Of a stretch of 64,000 nt of DNA, positions 62,301-64,000 are shown one piece after another; within the stretch, counting starts at the first letter, position 1; the number at the start of each line of letters is the position of its first letter. The translations under genes were made by a program, and so were the position numbers. This stretch comes from Panagrolaimus kolymaensis (lineage: Eukaryota > Nematoda > Chromadorea > Rhabditida > Panagrolaimidae). Location of the stretch: positions 2,542,001 through 2,606,000 of the forward strand of contig JAJQJQ010000007.1 in the NCBI GenBank assembly GCA_028622995.1. The letters run 5' to 3'. The notes beneath the pieces are model-generated. The model made no database searches. It saw only the letters and a program-made list of their open reading frames with translations, and was not told where the DNA came from.

Positions 62301-64000
62301 CAAAATTCTTTAAATGGGCTCAAAAACGGGAAGAAGTTTTTAAAGAATCGCTTAAAATTTTAAAAACTGAAATAGTAAAAGCAAATGCTCTCGTTCGAGA
62401 AGCGAATATGATTGCGGATGAAATTATGGCAAACAAGCGTGGGCAAACTCGCTATGATGTTACTCTACAAATTCCTGCATCTAATTTACGCCCATCAAGA
62501 ATTAAAGTAGGAGCATCAGTTTGTGAACCAGTTATTGTTGTACGTAGAAATGGAATGCACGGATATCAACTGTGGTCAATTGAACAACTTGAAAATAAAC
62601 TTATTGATATGAGAGAAATGTTTAATGATAAAATAAATGGTAACAATGATCGAATGGAACAATCCACGAGTAATTCAGTTATTAGTGATTCTCCAACTGG
62701 TGCTTCAGCTTCTAGCGGCATTTGTGAAGATGAATGTGAAGGCGACGATGATTCTGAAGGAAGTTTAATTGATACCTTTTTTGAATCACAAGAAAAACAT
62801 TCACTTATTGGAGTTGCAAATGTTTTCTTAGAAGTGTTATTTCATGATATGAAACTTAATTATCATGTACCAATTATAAGTCAACAAGGTGAAGTATGTG
62901 GAAAGCTTCATGTTGAAGTGAGTTTTTATTAGCAACACTCTTTGAATTAAAAGTATTTTTTTGTTTTCAGGTTTATCGCCTTCCTACTCCCATAAGTGCT
63001 TGTGATTCAGTAATGTCTGATTCAACGGATTCTATTGAATCAAGTTCATCAGGTGGTTCACATGGATTTTTGGGTAAAACAATTCGATGTCGGATTCGAA
63101 TTAAAAAAGCCACAAATCTTCCGCAATTCCTTTCACATTTTGTATTTTGTCAATATTCATTCTTTAATATTAGTGAAATGCTCGTAGTTGCTCCAACTTT
63201 TGATCCATCTTCATCTGCATCAAATCGAATTCACCCAGCGCATGCAACAAATGTAAAATTTGATCATGAAAAAGATTTTGATGTTTTGGTTACCGAAGAA
63301 TTCCTCGAATATATTCAAGAGGATGCACTTTCCATCGAAATTTGGGGTCATAGAAGTGCAGGACTTGAAAGTGAAATACTCGAAACAACGGAGGATTCTA
63401 ATGACGTTTCAATAAAGCACAAAGGTTTACAAGAGCGATGGTTAGAAGTTACAAATCGAATTGAATTTTGGGTTGATATTAAAGAATTAAACGAAAATGG
63501 AGATTATACTTCTGTGGAAGTTGATTCTCATCAATCTGGAATTTGCACGGGTGGAATTTATCAACTTAAACAAGGTCAACAACGAAGAATTACTGTTCGA
63601 TTGAGAAGTTTACCAGAAAGAGGAAATTTACCAATAAATTTTGGTGAAATTTCAACCATTTCAATTGGAAGCATTTGTGTTAAAGAATCAGATGATGAAA
63701 AGCAAATGGATAGTTATCAAGAGGAAGATTTGGATAAAATTAGAGAACAATGGACGAATGCTTTATCAAAAAGACAAAAATATTTGGAACAACAAATCAA
63801 TGCGGTGAGCTTTGATTTAAAAAAATTCTTTAAATATTAATGATTTTTAGTTATCAGAAAAAGGAACATCTAAAACCGAATTAGATTCTGAGCGAGAGCA
63901 ATCACTAATAAATCAATGGGTGGCATTAACAGAAGAGCGAAATGCCGTTTCAGTTCCAACTCCAAATTCTCACATTCCTGGAGCACCAGCTGATTGGAAT
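59395..64000 (+). CDS. klp-4: Kinesin-3, KIF13-type motor (partial)
   Basis: The gene continues past the window end; the first exon is 59395-59470 and a 611-bp intron follows. The motor domain contains [15 protein letters not shown], the P-loop [15 protein letters not shown], switch [14 protein letters not shown], switch [17 protein letters not shown] and the kinesin-3 neck ([20 protein letters not shown]). An FHA domain follows the first coiled coil ([54 protein letters not shown]). The stalk block [20 protein letters not shown] and later KIF1B/DUF3694-like region ([39 protein letters not shown]) point to KIF13 rather than KIF1A. No PH or CAP-Gly domain is reached. Such motors carry vesicles toward microtubule plus ends. 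The ATG is directly preceded by TTTCAAG, a likely trans-splice acceptor. Confidence 0.92.

Overview
The window is nuclear DNA from a small-genome animal, most likely a nematode. The evidence is very AT-rich DNA, many introns of only about 45-65 bp ending in TTTTCAG or TTTTTAG, acceptor-like signals directly upstream of start codons (as expected with spliced-leader trans-splicing), an atypical soluble guanylate cyclase, a sigma-class GST and nematode-like secreted proteins. The species is not identifiable from the sequence. There is no bacterial, organellar or viral block and no CRISPR array.

Layout, left to right. 1-6.4 kb: a C16orf89/DUF4735-like membrane protein, the proteasome ubiquitin receptor Rpn13/ADRM1, a doubtful minus-strand micro-gene and a sigma-class GST. 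8.2-18.2 kb: a disordered Pro/Ser-rich protein, an SLC17-type MFS transporter (minus), kynureninase, a secreted Gly/Tyr-rich protein and a BTB-like protein. 21.4-23.8 kb: a nuclear-receptor ligand-binding-domain protein whose zinc-finger exons are not visible. 24.2-29.7 kb (minus): a miniature TANGO1-like gene next to a full TANGO1 homologue. 30.5-39.5 kb: VPS33B (+), a small zinc-ribbon protein (-), poly(A)-binding protein (-) and a BFR1-like coiled-coil protein (+). 39.6-43.6 kb (minus): a soluble guanylate cyclase whose introns hold a hAT-like foldback MITE and a 66-bp cruciform palindrome. 44.7-50.6 kb: a repeat protein of the stress-associated KGG type, COG6 and a mucin-like single-pass membrane protein (-). 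50.6-59.4 kb: almost gene-free, apart from one possible 53-residue gene and a tRNA-like relic. 59.4-64 kb: the 5' part of a KIF13-type kinesin (klp-4-like), cut off by the window end.

Several genes belong to the secretory and vesicle pathway: TANGO1 (ER exit of bulky cargo), VPS33B (post-Golgi tethering, linked to collagen modification in vertebrates), COG6 (intra-Golgi tethering), the kinesin and possibly BFR1. TANGO1 and VPS33B are divergently transcribed from a shared 850-bp interval. The most unusual items are the KGG-type repeat protein, the TANGO1 full-length/miniature pair, and the near-perfect 183-bp-arm foldback element in the guanylate cyclase gene. Exon boundaries were inferred by eye from splice signals and reading-frame continuity.
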